Origin: Cyclobacteriaceae bacterium
Lineage (GTDB): Bacteria > Bacteroidota > Bacteroidia > Cytophagales > Cyclobacteriaceae
Length of the DNA stretch: 64,000 nucleotides
Assembly: GCA_019638355.1 (NCBI GenBank)
Contig: JAHBTY010000001.1
Coordinates: 496,001 to 560,000 of the forward strand
Reading direction: 5' to 3'
Position 1 is the stretch's first letter. Each line of letters starts with the position of its first letter. The position numbers and the translations under genes were made by a program. This document shows, piece by piece, positions 34,792 through 43,697 of this stretch. The notes beneath the pieces are model-generated. The model was not told where the DNA came from, ran no database searches, and saw nothing but the letters and a program-made list of their open reading frames with translations.

Positions 34792-37134
34792 TTAATGCTT
34801 AATATCCCACGGTTGTTCATTATCAACACTGGTAGTATCGTTCACAATGTGCTTGCTACAATCCAAGGTCATATCCAATCCTGATGAAGGACGTTTAAAC
34901 TGACCTTTTACAATTCCGGATTGCGGATCGGCATAGAGTTTTTGCATGAATAAATCCCAGATGGGGCGTGCCGTTCTTCCACCTTGCCCAAATGTCCACG
35001 TGGGGAAGTGGATTGCACGCTCATCGCCACCGGTCCAGGCTCCGGCAACCATATCGTGTGTTACACCAACATACCAACCATCCGATGCATCGTTGGTGGT
35101 TCCGGTTTTGCCGCCCACTTCGTTACCTTGCCTAACTTCGCGACTTAACCCTAAAGAAGAACCACCTTCTTCTTCGGCACCACCGCGCAGCATGTAAATC
35201 ATTTTATAGGCCGTTTGTTCATTAACTGCTTCGCGGGTTTTAGGATTGAATATTTCAATTACGTTACCATTTTTATCTTCAATGCGGGTAATGTAAATGG
35301 GTTCGGTGTAAATGCCACTGTTCACAAACGTGGCATAGGCGCCTATAAGCTCGTACAGCGAAACATCGCTGGTTCCAAGGCACAAGGAAGGCACGGGATC
35401 CAATTTACTTTGAATACCTACCCGATGTGCGAACTCCACTACATTCTCTGCTTTCAACTCTTGCATAACTTGTGCTGTAATGGAGTTTACAGATTGTGCC
35501 ATAGCCTTACGAATCGTCATCGACTCACCCGATCCCCTCGTTCCATCAGCATTTAATGGATACCAAGGGGGTTGATTGGGTATATTAAACTGGGGTGTTA
35601 TGTCTTTCTTAATTACGCAGGGCGACCACCCGTTTTCCATAGCCAATCCGTACACAAAAGATTTAAAGGTGGAGCCCGGCTGGCGGGTGCCTTGCTTTAC
35701 GTGATCGTATTTAAAGTATTTGTGATTAATGCCGCCCACCCATGCTTTAATGTATCCTGTGTAAGGATCAACGGCCATAAAGCCGGTTTGCAAAAAGTGT
35801 TTGTAATAATTGAGCGAATCGTAACTACTGAACAACGTATCGCGCTCGCCATCCCAGGTAAATACCGTCATTTTCTTTTTCAGATTCAGCATAATTTTGA
35901 GTGAATCAGAATTCTCACCATACTTTTCAGCGTAAACTTTGTAGGCATCGGTTTGGCGAATGCGTCTTTGCAAAAAGTCTTTTATTTCTTTACCGTCTTC
36001 ATCTACCCAGGGGTTGCGGCTGCGCTTTTTCCACTCTTCGTTAAATTGTTTTTGAAGCGTTTTCATGTGAATGGCCACAGCTTCTTCGGCATACTTTTGC
36101 ATGCGCGTATCAATAGTAGTATAGATTTTTAAGCCCGAATTGTATAAATCAATGCCTCGGTTGCGGCAGTAGGCCAGCATATAATTGCCCAACACTGTGC
36201 GGAAATAGGTGGCTAAACCTTCGTTTTGATTTTGAAAGCGGTACTTTAAATCAATGGGTAATGCTTTTACAGAATCAAGTTGAGTCTGCGTTTTGATTTT
36301 GTAACCGTGACGGTAAAGTTTGGATAGCACTTCGTTTCGCTTACGCAACGATGATTCGGGGTTTCGCTTGGGATCGAATAAAGTTACCGCTTGCAGCATG
36401 CCTACCAACACGGCCGACTCCTGAATATTCAAACTGTCTGGCCCTTTATCGAAATAAGTTTCAGCTGCTACTTTAATACCGAATGTATTACTGCTGAAGG
36501 TAGCGGTATTCAAATACATCGCGATAATTTCTTCTTTCGTAAAATTTTCTTCCAATTGAATGGAGATGATCCACTCTTTTGTTTTTTGAATAATACGCCT
36601 CGGGTATTTACCAAGTTTAGCCAAATGTCCATCCAGACTTTTATCGGGATTCATGGTGTATAGATTTTTGGCTAGCTGTTGTGTAATGGTACTGCCACCA
36701 CCTTGTGGATTTAATGTGATGATACCGTAGATCACCCGCAAGTAGGCAGGGAAGTCGAGGCCGGAGTGTTCATAAAACCGGTGGTCTTCGGAGTAAACCA
36801 ACGTATTCACCAAATCTTCCGAAAGATCAGCATAATGTACCTGGCTTCGGTTGGCACCGCGGTAATAGCGGCCCAATGAAACGCCATCGGCTGAAATTAC
36901 TTCAGACGAAAGATCGTTTTCTGGATTCTCCACTTCTACTGTGCTGGGCATGGCGCCATACAACCCAAACAAATCAATTTTTACAGTATAGATGTAGAGC
37001 GGAAACCCTACAATGAAACAAAGGAAGGCAATCCAGATAAATTTAATGGCTTTGCCAATCCACGGTTTTTCAACCCGTAGCAGGTTATTGATTTTGTTTT
37101 TGATAGTTACGATCAAAGAAGGTGAGGTACTCAT
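34792..37134 (-). CDS. class A penicillin-binding protein (PBP1A-like)
   Basis: A bifunctional peptidoglycan synthase anchored in the inner membrane, 780 residues. One membrane segment (about 27-50), then the glycosyltransferase GT51 domain with EDHRFYEHSGLD and GGSTITQQLAKNLY, then the transpeptidase domain: nucleophile S488 in the SxxK motif STFK, SVN as SxN, and KTGTT. Catalytic residues are all present. The start overlaps the end of the upstream porW/sprE gene by 50 bases; no later ATG fits before the membrane segment, though a TTG at codon 7 could shorten the overlap. Coupled translation with porW/sprE is therefore likely. Confidence 0.95.
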   Translation of the reverse strand: MSTSPSLIVTIKNKINNLLRVEKPWIGKAIKFIWIAFLCFIVGFPLYIYTVKIDLFGLYGAMPSTVEVENPENDLSSEVISADGVSLGRYYRGANRSQVHYADLSEDLVNTLVYSEDHRFYEHSGLDFPAYLRVIYGIITLNPQGGGSTITQQLAKNLYTMNPDKSLDGHLAKLGKYPRRIIQKTKEWIISIQLEENFTKEEIIAMYLNTATFSSNTFGIKVAAETYFDKGPDSLNIQESAVLVGMLQAVTLFDPKRNPESSLRKRNEVLSKLYRHGYKIKTQTQLDSVKALPIDLKYRFQNQNEGLATYFRTVLGNYMLAYCRNRGIDLYNSGLKIYTTIDTRMQKYAEEAVAIHMKTLQKQFNEEWKKRSRNPWVDEDGKEIKDFLQRRIRQTDAYKVYAEKYGENSDSLKIMLNLKKKMTVFTWDGERDTLFSSYDSLNYYKHFLQTGFMAVDPYTGYIKAWVGGINHKYFKYDHVKQGTRQPGSTFKSFVYGLAMENGWSPCVIKKDITPQFNIPNQPPWYPLNADGTRGSGESMTIRKAMAQSVNSITAQVMQELKAENVVEFAHRVGIQSKLDPVPSLCLGTSDVSLYELIGAYATFVNSGIYTEPIYITRIEDKNGNVIEIFNPKTREAVNEQTAYKMIYMLRGGAEEEGGSSLGLSREVRQGNEVGGKTGTTNDASDGWYVGVTHDMVAGAWTGGDERAIHFPTWTFGQGGRTARPIWDLFMQKLYADPQSGIVKGQFKRPSSGLDMTLDCSKHIVNDTTSVDNEQPWDIKH

Positions 37135-39643
37135 CCAGCGCCTTGGTTCGGTAAAAAATCTGAAAATTATCTTTTGTAATTACAAAGCTATTGAATTTAT
37201 AGTTTGAAAAAGGTTTGGTGGGTGCAATCTGAGCGAGGAATTTGTCGAAATAACTTAAGGCGGTGCTTTTATTTGGTAAATCGCTTACAATGGTGATTGT
37301 TTTTTCTTCGGTTAAAATAATATTGGTGGTGGTAAGTTTCAAATCTTTAAAGTTTGTGTTATTAAACTTTTCAAGTGCATTTGAAATAGGGATGGTTATT
37401 TTATCAGATGTATTATACACTACTACAAAGCTATGGGCGCCCTCCAATGCCTTTGCAAATTGAATACCGCGTGCGCGTTCCAATCGGCTTATAAGTGTTT
37501 TGGAGGCAGTTAATAATTCTTCGGCATAAGGCTTTAATGCACCATCGGGATATTTTTTGATGTACTCGCCCAATTCGAATTGATAGCGGTTTATATCTTC
37601 TGTTTTTCCGGTTATCAAAACCTGCAGCAACTCCAATTGTGGTGTAAATGTGGTTTCGCCTTCCATTAAGGCCTGCTTTAAATTATCCTGCGCTGCCCGC
37701 AGATTGTTATTTTGAAATTGTGAATACGCATTCTGATAAATCAATTTTTGTTTTTCGGCAGCCACGCTGGTTTCGCGTATGTAATCGGGGTTAATTAAAA
37801 TGCGTGTAAAGGTAGAGCGTGGGTGGTCGTTCTTTAATCTATTGGCAAATACTTCGGCACTGGTCGCATCGGTATCTTTTGCTATTAAATAAAGTTTGTA
37901 GAGCACTTCAGGAACATATTCAGATTCAGGGAATCGGTTTAGTAATTTAGTGTACGATTCAGCCGCATTATTTTTTTCATTAAGCTGAAAGTAAAACAGA
38001 TCGCCAAGTTTAAAGTAGCCATCTTCAATTAGTGCAAGTGCCTTTGCTTTATCTTCGGCTGTGCGCGGAATCTGACTAATTAGTTTACCGGCTTCATCAA
38101 CTTTTTGTGTTGGTATGGAAGCATCGCTTGGTATTTTTTCTGTACGGGTTTCACCACCTGCTAACAGGTTTGCAGGTTCTTGCAACACGGTGGTTTTATT
38201 GGATCTGCGCCAATTGTCTTCCAGGGGTATGGCTCCCCAAATGCGGTTAAATTCGGTTTGCCCCAGGGCTACGGCTGCCGGGTTGCCAAAGTACCAATCT
38301 ACACCGCTTCCATTATCCTGATTAAAAAATGCGCTAGTGGTTGCGGGAGCTGCTGCAGAATAAGTTTTGCGTTTTTTCTTTTTTGATGCTGCAAGCGGTT
38401 TGGCCCGTTCTGCCAGTATTGAATCGATTTGCTTGCGTAGCCGGGCGGTATCCATAGCGGTCATCAATAATAAGCTATCGTTCCAAATAATAGCTTCTGT
38501 ATATTTTACAAACTCACCTAAAACTTCCTGCCTTTTTTTTATTGCTTCATAATTTTCAAAATCTTTGGGAAGCGTGTTAATGGTACTATCGTAATATAAC
38601 TTGGCCAGACTGTATTTTTTTAACGAATCAAATTGCAGTTGCCCGATTCGCAGGAAAGCACTGCCTTGTATGCGCTTGTTGGTGCCGGCATGTGCAGCAA
38701 GTGAATAACTTTCAATGGCTTGTTTCAGGTTGCCTTGCTTACGATCAAACTCACCCAACTCGTAATAAATTTTATCCTTAAACTCAGCATTTTTGGTGTC
38801 GGTTAACATTTTTTCAAATTGTGCACGCAGATGTTTAATGTCGCGCGTATCATCTAAACGGGCTACTTGTGCCATGTTAAGCCGTGCGTAAAAATCAATT
38901 TCGTAATCGGGATTGGTGCCTATGCATTTGCGATAATAATTATAGGCTTCAGCATCAAAACCTAGTTTTTGATAAACTTGGCCAATAAGAAAATAAATTC
39001 TGCCCTTACGATCGGCTCGCTCCAGAAGCGAATCGGCCAGCGTAAGATTGCGTACCATGTAATCATAATTGTTTCGCTCCTGATAATAGTAGGCTTTTTC
39101 CAGGTAAAGATCTTTGGCATTGTGTTTACTTAGCTTTTCCTTTTCTAAAAAACGAAATGTTTCTTCAGCCCGATCATACTCCTGTTGTTCGGTAAAGGTG
39201 TGCAGCAGTTGTACCAATGCCTGATGACGCGTGTCGGTATCTTTACTTTTGGTGTTTACGTATTTTAAAGTTTGAATGGCGTTTTGAAAATCGTACCCAT
39301 AGAGCCTGGCTTTGCCCACCAACAGGTAGCAATCATCCACCCATTTGCTATTGGGGTGCCGTTGTATGGCGAGCGAAGCCATCTTTATAATTTCCTCGGT
39401 ATCTTTTTGGTATGATTTGGCTAATGTTGAATCAAGCTTGGGAAACAACCGTAAAATCTGGTTGGGGTCATCGTCCAGGCTACGGGCAATCACCTTTTCT
39501 ACTTCGCGTGTTTTTTCACGGGCATAATAATATCCATTGTAATGGGCTGCCGTATTGTGGTATATATTGGCGGTAAAAGTATTTTGCTCTACCGAACAGG
39601 CCAAAACAGATAACCCCAATAAAGCGAATAGTATAAGTCGCAA
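37085..39643 (-). CDS. porW: TPR lipoprotein PorW/SprE (type IX secretion, gliding)
   Basis: PorW (SprE in Flavobacterium) is an outer-membrane lipoprotein needed for type IX secretion, where it connects the PorK/N ring with the translocon. The 852-residue product has a lipoprotein signal ending in LGLSVLAC, then the family signature FTANIYHNTAAHYNGYYYAR and many TPR-like helical repeats (about 45-380 and 520-700). A low-complexity KKKKRK/alanine stretch lies in the middle. The C-terminal part (about 735-852) is a separate alpha/beta domain. The start is TTG at 39643: it begins the signal peptide, a promoter lies just upstream, and no ATG is available. Downstream it overlaps the penicillin-binding protein gene. 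Confidence 0.85.
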   Translation of the reverse strand: MRLILFALLGLSVLACSVEQNTFTANIYHNTAAHYNGYYYAREKTREVEKVIARSLDDDPNQILRLFPKLDSTLAKSYQKDTEEIIKMASLAIQRHPNSKWVDDCYLLVGKARLYGYDFQNAIQTLKYVNTKSKDTDTRHQALVQLLHTFTEQQEYDRAEETFRFLEKEKLSKHNAKDLYLEKAYYYQERNNYDYMVRNLTLADSLLERADRKGRIYFLIGQVYQKLGFDAEAYNYYRKCIGTNPDYEIDFYARLNMAQVARLDDTRDIKHLRAQFEKMLTDTKNAEFKDKIYYELGEFDRKQGNLKQAIESYSLAAHAGTNKRIQGSAFLRIGQLQFDSLKKYSLAKLYYDSTINTLPKDFENYEAIKKRQEVLGEFVKYTEAIIWNDSLLLMTAMDTARLRKQIDSILAERAKPLAASKKKKRKTYSAAAPATTSAFFNQDNGSGVDWYFGNPAAVALGQTEFNRIWGAIPLEDNWRRSNKTTVLQEPANLLAGGETRTEKIPSDASIPTQKVDEAGKLISQIPRTAEDKAKALALIEDGYFKLGDLFYFQLNEKNNAAESYTKLLNRFPESEYVPEVLYKLYLIAKDTDATSAEVFANRLKNDHPRSTFTRILINPDYIRETSVAAEKQKLIYQNAYSQFQNNNLRAAQDNLKQALMEGETTFTPQLELLQVLITGKTEDINRYQFELGEYIKKYPDGALKPYAEELLTASKTLISRLERARGIQFAKALEGAHSFVVVYNTSDKITIPISNALEKFNNTNFKDLKLTTTNIILTEEKTITIVSDLPNKSTALSYFDKFLAQIAPTKPFSNYKFNSFVITKDNFQIFYRTKALDEYLTFFDRNYQKQNQ

Positions 39644-39662
39644 TGCAAACAGTTTAGAACTA

Positions 39663-39670
39663 CAAACGTA
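39663..39670 (-). promoter_or_regulatory. -7 box for porW/sprE
   Basis: The minus strand reads TACGTTTG, matching TAnnTTTG, 19 bases before the TTG start at 39643. Confidence 0.5.
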
Positions 39671-39708
39671 AAAAACAGATGTTCAATATTATAATCGCAG
39701 GGAATATC

Positions 39709-39716
39709 TAATTTTG
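39709..39716 (+). promoter_or_regulatory. -7 box for the M23 peptidase gene
   Basis: TAATTTTG followed by C matches TAnnTTTG, 17 bases before the TTG start at 39734. It is back-to-back with the porW/sprE box, 38 bases away. Confidence 0.5.
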
Positions 39717-39733
39717 CCAAAAATTAAAACGTT

Positions 39734-40600
39734 TTGAAACCCAAAAAGACCATATCGGAGCGGCTTACCAACAAATACCTGATGGTGATTCGAAACGAAG
39801 AAAACCTGGCTGAAACATCAAACATTGGTTTTACCTATGCCAAGGTGTTGGTCATATCGGTATCGCTTTTTGTGTTGTTGTTTGCCTTCAGTTTGTTTCT
39901 TTCCAAAACATTGCTGGCAAAATGGTTCGACCCCAAACATGCTCAAATGGAAGCCAACAAGAAGTTGTATGAGTTGGCCTTAAAGGTAGATTCATTGGCA
40001 ATTGAAGTAAATCAAAAGGACATGTTCATTCAAAATTTCCAGCGTGTTTTAAGTGGTGATACCGCCAGTGGCTTTACCGATCCGGCCGAGGCGTTCAGTT
40101 CTGCAAACAGGCCACTATCCGCAGTGGGCAATATGAAACTGGCACCATCCGACTCCTTGTTTCGTCAGGAGTTTGAGAAGAGTGAGTTTTCGTTGGTAAC
40201 ATTAGCCAGTGGTAAATACCGCGAGTTGCAGGAGATGTATTTCTTCACACCCATAACCGGCTTTATTTCCGACCGGTACGATATTAAGAAAGGGCATTAC
40301 GGAGTTGATGTTGTAGCCAAAACCAATGAGCCCGTAAAGTGCGTGGCTGATGGTGTGGTGGTGTTAGCTTCGTGGACGCAAGACGCTGGCCATGTAATAA
40401 CCGTGCAACACCGGGGTAACCTGGTTTCGGTTTATAAGCACAATGCCGGATTGTTGAAAAAAGTTGGTAGTTTTGTAAATGCCGGTGATATTATCGCTAT
40501 AGTTGGCAACAGTGGCGAGATGACCGATGGCCCGCACCTTCATTTTGAAATGTGGTACAACGGCAACTCGATTAACCCGGAAGATTTTGTAACGTTTTAA
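39734..40600 (+). CDS. M23 family metallopeptidase (LytM-like, membrane-anchored)
   Basis: A zinc endopeptidase that trims peptidoglycan cross-links in the periplasm. 288 residues: a short cytoplasmic N-terminus (TISERLTNKYLMVIRNEENL, a conserved opening of this Bacteroidota subfamily from memory), one membrane segment (about 34-56), a coiled-coil linker, and a C-terminal M23 domain with all zinc ligands: H and D in GHYGVDVVA and HLHFEMW. It is thus catalytically competent. The start is TTG; the only nearby ATG (39782) would remove the conserved opening. The bactofilin gene begins 11 bases later, a pairing seen in many bacteria where the two shape the cell wall. Confidence 0.92.
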   Translation: MKPKKTISERLTNKYLMVIRNEENLAETSNIGFTYAKVLVISVSLFVLLFAFSLFLSKTLLAKWFDPKHAQMEANKKLYELALKVDSLAIEVNQKDMFIQNFQRVLSGDTASGFTDPAEAFSSANRPLSAVGNMKLAPSDSLFRQEFEKSEFSLVTLASGKYRELQEMYFFTPITGFISDRYDIKKGHYGVDVVAKTNEPVKCVADGVVVLASWTQDAGHVITVQHRGNLVSVYKHNAGLLKKVGSFVNAGDIIAIVGNSGEMTDGPHLHFEMWYNGNSINPEDFVTF

Positions 40601-40611
40601 AACCACAAGCC

Positions 40612-41037
40612 ATGTTAACATCAAAAGAACAAAAACGCGCAGCAGACGAAATCAGTAATTCCAGCAACGTAATCGGTAAAGGCACCGTGCTGGAAGGTAA
40701 CATCGAAACCTATGGCAACATTCGCATAGAAGGCAAAGTGCTGGGCAGCATTAAATCCAAATCGAAAATAGCGCTGGGGCACTCCAGCCATATCGAAGGC
40801 AACATCATTGCGCAAAATGCCGACATTGAAGGCGAAGTAAAAGGTAAGCTTGAAATTTCAGAACTGCTGGTGTTAAAGGCTACAGCTAAAATTCATGGCG
40901 ACATTCTTACCGGTAAATTGGTAGTGGAGCCGGGAGCAGTTTTTAACGGAAGTTGCAAGATGGGTGCTATTATTAAAGATATTAAGATTGGTGAAAACGG
41001 TATGCACGCTCTGCGCCCTGAAGCAAAGGTTAATTAA
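40612..41037 (+). CDS. bactofilin (polymer-forming cytoskeletal protein)
   Basis: Bactofilins form filaments that localise cell-wall enzymes. The 141-residue protein has the typical short hydrophilic tails around a central right-handed beta-helix (about residues 20-120) made of repeats such as VLEGNIETYGNIRIEGKVLG, SHIEGNIIAQNADIEGEVKG and KIHGDILTGKLVVEPGAVF. Length and repeat number are normal. It lies 11 bases after the M23 peptidase gene and is followed by an inverted repeat that probably ends the unit. In other bacteria bactofilin-M23 pairs control cell curvature or stalk and helix shape; here that is an inference from context. Confidence 0.95.
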   Translation: MLTSKEQKRAADEISNSSNVIGKGTVLEGNIETYGNIRIEGKVLGSIKSKSKIALGHSSHIEGNIIAQNADIEGEVKGKLEISELLVLKATAKIHGDILTGKLVVEPGAVFNGSCKMGAIIKDIKIGENGMHALRPEAKVN

Positions 41038-41055
41038 TACTTATTCAAAATACGA

Positions 41056-41089
41056 AAGGCCACATTTCTACCCCAGGATATGTGGCCTT
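41056..41089 (+). terminator. inverted repeat between bactofilin and atpZ
   Basis: AAGGCCACAT (41056-41065) and ATGTGGCCTT (41080-41089) are perfect complements with a 14-base loop, followed by a weak ATTCTTA tail. It overlaps a possible GTG start (41082) of the next frame, which argues for the later GTG at 41103. Confidence 0.55.
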
Positions 41090-41102
41090 ATTCTTACATA
41101 CC

Positions 41103-41312
41103 GTGAGCAAGGATAACAAACCGATAAACTCGTTTGCAAAATTCAGCGGCCTGGGCTTGCAAATGCTGGTAACTATTGGCGTGGGTGCGTGGTTAGGTTA
41201 TAAATTAGATCAATACCTGCAATTGAAATTCCCGGTGTTTTTACTCACGTTTGTTTTTCTGCTCTTTAGCGGAGTGATGTATCAGTTATACCGAATGTTG
41301 AATAATAAATGA
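41103..41312 (+). CDS. atpZ: AtpZ/AtpI-family small membrane protein
   Basis: A 69-residue protein with two membrane segments (about 12-32 and 41-62) separated by GYKLDQYLQLKFP, the pattern of AtpZ/AtpI proteins that precede ATP synthase operons and assist assembly of the rotor or Mg2+/Ca2+ handling. The start chosen is GTG at 41103 (VSKDNKPINSFAKFSGLGLQ); another GTG at 41082 falls inside a terminator-like stem. The stop overlaps the next start as ATGA (41309-41312), so the two are translationally coupled. Confidence 0.82.
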   Translation: MSKDNKPINSFAKFSGLGLQMLVTIGVGAWLGYKLDQYLQLKFPVFLLTFVFLLFSGVMYQLYRMLNNK

Positions 41313-41677
41313 TGCGCTATCTGCTAACTATGTTGGCTGTTTTGGTAGTGCTGGCTGCTTTGGTTTGGATTGGAAATGTTCAAAGCTGGTGGCCTTTGCC
41401 CCACCTGTGGATACAGGTATTGGTGTTCTTATTTATGGCCAATCTGATTGTCGGGCTTAACCTGGTACGCATTCGCCAAAAGCAACCCCAGGCTTTTGCA
41501 CTTTTCTACATATTATCAATTGCTGTAAAAATGGTAGCCGGGTTGGCATTTATCTTTTTTCTGGTTTGGGATAACCCCGTTCAGGCTGCAACCACGGCAG
41601 CCTTGTTCCTGATTGCCTACATTCTTTTTACCGTGGCCGAGGTTGTTTACCTGGTGCGCACAAATCCACGACAATAA
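41309..41677 (+). CDS. small membrane protein of the ATP synthase cluster (AtpI-like position)
   Basis: A 122-residue protein with four predicted membrane segments (about residues 5-22, 31-50, 63-84 and 90-114) and very short loops. It is encoded between atpZ and atpB, where many bacteria carry an AtpI/AtpQ-R-type assembly protein. I cannot prove homology from the sequence, so the functional link rests on position and topology. The ATG overlaps the atpZ stop by four bases. The 95-base gap to atpB has its own -7 box, so the genes upstream and downstream may be expressed partly separately. Confidence 0.75.
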   Translation: MMRYLLTMLAVLVVLAALVWIGNVQSWWPLPHLWIQVLVFLFMANLIVGLNLVRIRQKQPQAFALFYILSIAVKMVAGLAFIFFLVWDNPVQAATTAALFLIAYILFTVAEVVYLVRTNPRQ

Positions 41678-41732
41678 CACTTCGTTAAATCCAAAATTCA
41701 GGCAAAACATTTTTTTCAGATGGTTTAATTGA

Positions 41733-41740
41733 TACTTTTG
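41733..41740 (+). promoter_or_regulatory. -7 box for the atpB operon
   Basis: TACTTTTG followed by C matches TAnnTTTG, 32 bases upstream of atpB. Confidence 0.55.
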
Positions 41741-41772
41741 CAGTCCAAATAAAAGCCTCCGTTCCGACTGCG

Positions 41773-42801
41773 ATGAAAAAGCCGCTTTTTGTCAAAAAAT
41801 CAACGTTTTTCGCCCTTATTCTGATCGTTTTTTCAGGCATTTTTTCACCGGTTTTAGCATCGGACGAAGCAGGCCATGAGGCTGAGCCTTTTAACGCCAG
41901 CGAAGTAATTCTGCACCACGTAATGGACGACCACCAGTGGCACTTTGCCGATTGGTTGGTGATGCCCCTGCCGGTAATTGTATATTCTTCTGAAAAAGGT
42001 TTGGATGTATTTTCTTCCAGCCGGTTTTATGATGAACACCACAATACAGTTGAATACAACGGCTATAAACTAGATCATAATCACATTACCCTGGCCGATT
42101 CGGGCAAGGCGGTTCTGGATTTATCCATCACCAAAAACGTAGCCATGCTGTTTATAAATGCTGCGTTATTATTGTTTGTATTTACATCAGTAGCCAAAGG
42201 CTTTAAAAAGAACCACGGTAAAGCGCCAAGCGGTTTACAATCCTTCTTTGAACCCATCATTTTGTTTGTACGCGATGAGATTGTGAAGCCTAACATCGGG
42301 CACCATTACGAGCGCTTTATGCCGTACATGCTCACCCTGTTTTTCTTTATCCTGTTCGGTAACTTATTGGGGTTGTTGCCAGGTGCTGGTAACCTCACCG
42401 GAAATATCGCGGTAACACTTACGTTGGCAGTGTTCACGTTTTTGATTACCAACTTCAATGGAAATAAAGGTTATTGGGGTCACATCTTCTGGACACCCGG
42501 AGTGCCACTTCCATTACGCATTGTAATTCTACCTGTAGAAATCATCGGAATTTTCACCAAGCCATTCTCCTTGATGATTCGTTTATTTGTGGCTATTACT
42601 GCGGGGCACATCGTGTTGTTAAGTTTGATTTGTCTTGCTTTTATATTCGGAAGTTATGCGGTGGGCATTGGCTCATCATTGATTGTATTGTTTATAAACC
42701 TGATTGAGTTATTGGTGGCCGGTATTCAGGCTTATGTATTCACGATGTTCTCATCGATGTACATCGGCATGGCGGTGGCTGATCACGGACATGATCATTG
42801 A
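41773..42801 (+). CDS. atpB: ATP synthase F0 subunit a
   Basis: Subunit a forms the proton half-channels next to the c-ring. The 342-residue protein is about 70 longer than the E. coli subunit. The extra part is N-terminal: a signal-like hydrophobic stretch (residues 11-29, ending SPVLAS) and a histidine- and glutamate-rich segment (about 30-105). The core shows five further membrane segments, with the essential arginine in SLMIRLFVAITAGH and the last helix in GIQAYVFTMFSSMYIGMA. N-terminal extensions of this kind occur in Bacteroidota atpB. First gene of a run continuing with atpE. Confidence 0.95.
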   Translation: MKKPLFVKKSTFFALILIVFSGIFSPVLASDEAGHEAEPFNASEVILHHVMDDHQWHFADWLVMPLPVIVYSSEKGLDVFSSSRFYDEHHNTVEYNGYKLDHNHITLADSGKAVLDLSITKNVAMLFINAALLLFVFTSVAKGFKKNHGKAPSGLQSFFEPIILFVRDEIVKPNIGHHYERFMPYMLTLFFFILFGNLLGLLPGAGNLTGNIAVTLTLAVFTFLITNFNGNKGYWGHIFWTPGVPLPLRIVILPVEIIGIFTKPFSLMIRLFVAITAGHIVLLSLICLAFIFGSYAVGIGSSLIVLFINLIELLVAGIQAYVFTMFSSMYIGMAVADHGHDH

Positions 42802-42853
42802 GATTGAATTAAAGAAATCCCTCGACAGTAGGTCGCGGGTGTGTTTAACTTAA

Positions 42854-43111
<258 letters not shown>

Positions 43112-43116
43112 AAATT

Positions 43117-43157
43117 AAAAAGACTAGCCTTGGTAATGGATCAAGGCAGTCTTTTTT
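43117..43157 (+). terminator. terminator/attenuator-like hairpin between atpE and atpF
   Basis: AAAAAGACT and AGTCTTTTT enclose a second stem, GCCTTG with CAAGGC, with one bulged A and a 9-base loop, ending in a T run. It lies 5 bases after the atpE stop in the middle of an operon, so it is either a partial terminator or a 3' stabiliser of the upstream mRNA. Confidence 0.65.
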
Positions 43158-43199
43158 GAATTCCAATTCAACAACAACGTTTAGGTAAAACAAAGTACT

Positions 43200-43694
43200 A
43201 TGGATTTACTTACCCCCGGCCCCGGCCTCATTATCTGGCAAGCATTTATTTTCTTGCTGTTGATTGTTTTATTAGCAAAGCTTGCCTGGAAACCAATTCT
43301 GGGTTCGCTTAAAGAACGTGAACAATCTATTCAGCAAGCATTGGATGCAGCTGAGCAAGCCAAAAAAGAAATGGCTAACTTGAAAGCTGACAATGAAAAG
43401 CTTTTGCGCGAAGCCCGTGAAGAGCGCGATAAAATCCTGAAGGTAGCGCGTGAGGCGGCTAACCAGATGCACGATCAGGCGCAAGCCGATGCAAAGAAAA
43501 CCGCAGATAAAATTATTGAAGATGCAAAGGCAGTTATTCAAACTGAAAAGAATGCAGCGTTGCGCGATGTAAAAGCACAAGTAGCGGCCTTTTCCCTTGA
43601 AGTAGCCGAAAAATTGATCAAGAAAAATCTGGCTGACGACAAAGCTCAGAAAGAGCTGGCTGAAGCCTATATCAAAGAACTTAAGCTGAATTAA
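43200..43694 (+). CDS. atpF: ATP synthase F0 subunit b
   Basis: Subunit b, 164 residues, is the peripheral stalk joining F0 to F1. One N-terminal membrane helix (about 8-27, GLIIWQAFIFLLLIVLLAKL), then a long charged coiled coil (about 35-155) with heptads such as EQAKKEMANLKADNEKLL, and a C-terminal delta-binding end. Normal length. It starts 88 bases after atpE, beyond the hairpin described there, and atpH follows 3 bases after its stop. Confidence 0.95.
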   Translation: MDLLTPGPGLIIWQAFIFLLLIVLLAKLAWKPILGSLKEREQSIQQALDAAEQAKKEMANLKADNEKLLREAREERDKILKVAREAANQMHDQAQADAKKTADKIIEDAKAVIQTEKNAALRDVKAQVAAFSLEVAEKLIKKNLADDKAQKELAEAYIKELKLN

Positions 43695-43697
43695 TCC

